A stretch of 20,821 bases of DNA from a virus, in IMG/VR virus record IMGVR_UViG_3300032156_001598, positions 1-20,821 of that record; one strand, written 5' to 3'. A program made the translations under genes and the position numbers. The notes beneath the pieces were generated by a model. The model ran no database searches. It was not told where the DNA came from and saw only the letters and a list, made by a program, of their open reading frames with translations. This document shows, piece after piece, positions 20,065 to 20,821 of the stretch (positions are counted from its first letter, which is position 1; each line of letters opens with the position of its first letter).

Positions 20065-20281
20065 AGTCTGTAAGACCTCCTATATACGGCCCTTCCACAC
20101 TGACTGACGGAGAGGTTGAAAATTAGGGGCGGCGTTCTCAACATCCTTTGGCCTGCCACGGCCAGCCAGTTCAGCAAAAACTGTGTAGTCAATTTTTTAG
20201 TCTCTCTGGTCCCGATTGGCCTTCGGTTCCTTCAAGCCCCGTCCCTTTAGGGCAGGGTAGTTGACTGGGGATCTCCTTTTC
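20065..20281 (-). ncRNA. omegaRNA (HEARO) of IsrB with 5' guide
   Basis: Directly upstream of IsrB, as in IscB/IsrB loci. In the minus strand GTCAACTA is followed by a stem CCCTGCCC, loop TAAA, GGGACGGGG and GGGGCTTG, the typical HEARO 5' scaffold. GTCAA (20261-20265) pairs with TTGAC (20188-20192), closing the first domain, and GC-rich stems follow (CTGGCTGGCC/GGCAGGCC near 20150-20170). The guide would be the 16 or so bases just before GTCAA (20266-20281), ending GGAGATCCCCA, taken from the flanking gene. Total scaffold about 200 nt. Class call is firm by position and structure; the exact 5' end is not. Confidence 0.75.
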
Positions 20282-20542
20282 CAGGGGTTTGGCTTTTCCT
20301 GGGGGTTTGCATTCCTTGTGGTATTTTATCCCATCCTTGGTTTTGTTTTTCTCATCGGGCAGGATGAAGGTTTTGCATCTGCCACATTTCCAGACCTCTT
20401 GTTTGGCTCTGTTCTGCCATTCAAACGTATCATCGATGATCACGACATGAGAGACCCGGACATCGAGAGTAGAATAAACAGCTATCTTTCCATTAGTCAT
20501 TATCTCTGGAATTGCGGAGCGAAGTGCGTAGGCTTTTTCCAT
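20189..20542 (-). CDS. Small CxxC protein, 3' end altered by the IsrB insertion
   Basis: The ORF begins MEKAYALRSAIPEIMTNGKI AVYST and carries one zinc-ribbon-like WKCGRCKTFILPDE...YHKECKPPGK motif. The real coding sequence probably ends near residue 92 (EKEIP). The last 25 codons (SQLPCPKGTGLEGTEGQSGP onward) are read-through of the omegaRNA scaffold. The element therefore sits in this gene's 3' end. Possibly a small phage zinc protein of early operons; family not recognised. A GGGAGA lies upstream of the ATG. Confidence 0.55.
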   Translation of the reverse strand: MEKAYALRSAIPEIMTNGKIAVYSTLDVRVSHVVIIDDTFEWQNRAKQEVWKCGRCKTFILPDEKNKTKDGIKYHKECKPPGKAKPLEKEIPSQLPCPKGTGLEGTEGQSGPERLKN

Positions 20543-20561
20543 CGATTATTTCTCCCAATGG

Positions 20562-20648
20562 TCATTGATTATGGATACGCCACCAGCGGAAAAAAAATAA
20601 AAACAGCACCAAGAAAATGAGATAAACTCCGAGGTAGATGAAAGTCAT
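20562..20648 (-). CDS. 28-residue membrane micropeptide
   Basis: MTFIYLGVYLIFLVLFLFFF, then RWWRIHNQ. AGGGGGATCTG precedes the ATG. One hydrophobic helix with a basic-aromatic end. It lies between the CxxC gene and an upstream ORF in the same direction; no family recognised. Confidence 0.5.
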   Translation of the reverse strand: MTFIYLGVYLIFLVLFLFFFRWWRIHNQ

Positions 20649-20669
20649 CAGATCCCCCTGATGTAGAAT

Positions 20670-20821
20670 TTAAGGTGTTTTACCATAGAATTTATTTCCG
20701 GCATCGAGATCTGGCAGATCGGCTTTTTCTTTCCCCAAAGTGACCGATTCCCCACTTGGAGAAGAAAACGTCATGGTTGTTTCATCTTTTTTTAGATCGG
20801 CATCCATTTTTTTGATGGTAT
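20670..20821 (-). CDS. Hypothetical protein (5' partial at window edge)
   Basis: The frame is open from the right edge to the stop at 20670. The last 45 residues (MDADLKKDETTMTFSSPSGE onward to NKFYGKTP) are hydrophilic. No ribosome site precedes the internal ATG at 20807, so the gene probably starts beyond the window. The sense strand matches the rest of the early operon. Function unknown. Confidence 0.45.
   Translation of the reverse strand, partial: TIKKMDADLKKDETTMTFSSPSGESVTLGKEKADLPDLDAGNKFYGKTP

Larger units (their letters stand above)
19031..20265 (-). mobile_element. IsrB element (IS200/IS605 superfamily, no TnpA)
   Basis: The element runs, in minus orientation, from the omegaRNA scaffold start (20265) to the terminal hairpin (19031-19074), enclosing the IsrB gene. 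No transposase TnpA is present, as is usual for IsrB elements mobilised in trans. It sits inside the 3' part of the small CxxC gene to its left in transcription order; the outer boundaries are approximate. Confidence 0.75.

Noticed and set aside
20189-20262. C-terminal 25 residues of the CxxC protein as genuine domain
   Set aside because: These codons are the 5' scaffold of the omegaRNA and only translate by read-through.

Overview
This window reads as part of a temperate tailed phage, or its excised circular form, from a Gram-negative bacterium. A plus-strand late operon (tail tip, fibres/spike, lysis) converges near position 11,943 on a minus-strand early operon (RecT/SbcC-like recombination genes, then integrase). 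Between them lies a short stretch matching the 3' end of a tRNA-Ser gene, flanked by direct repeats and next to the integrase gene. That is the layout of attP, so the lysis genes and integrase are joined across attP rather than separated at prophage ends. Spanin-like genes and a lipoprotein-like transglycosylase suggest a double-membrane host. I cannot name the host genus.

Layout, plus strand: BR0599-type tail protein (partial at left edge), NlpC/P60 tail peptidase, HNH-AP2 homing endonuclease, tail hub protein carrying a repeat-rich propeller-like half, second tail hub ORF, a short HNH ORF whose first codons are a CRISPR repeat, fibre protein, tailspike with a DUF2341 domain and a GH43/GH130-like propeller, small membrane proteins, holin, a GIY-YIG endonuclease fused in frame to a lytic transglycosylase, two tiny membrane peptides and two overlapping spanin-like genes. 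Minus strand, from the right edge in transcription order: a partial ORF, a membrane micropeptide, a small CxxC protein, an IsrB element (omegaRNA plus nuclease), an SbcC-like ATPase, an HNH homing endonuclease, RecT, an MBL-fold protein, a 25-residue leader ORF, an ASCH protein, integrase, a small unknown gene, attP, and a small HTH gene.

The most unusual content is RNA-guided and CRISPR-related. There are two identical 32-bp solitary copies of a type I-C CRISPR repeat, at 5351-5382 (+) and 18939-18970 (-). Each lies sense to its operon and each is beside a nuclease element. They form no array and have no spacers. By analogy with phage solitary repeat units they may act as RNA anti-CRISPRs, or as Cas5d processing sites in phage mRNA. 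The second copy lies between the end of a complete-looking IsrB element and the ATPase gene; that element has HEARO/omegaRNA structure, all RuvC motifs, no HNH domain and a terminal hairpin.

The window also carries four homing-type nucleases (one reduced to its HNH core). One of them, the GIY-YIG insertion, has left a synonymously diverged duplicate of the last nine codons plus stop of the holin gene. This suggests an element that repairs its target gene with recoded sequence.
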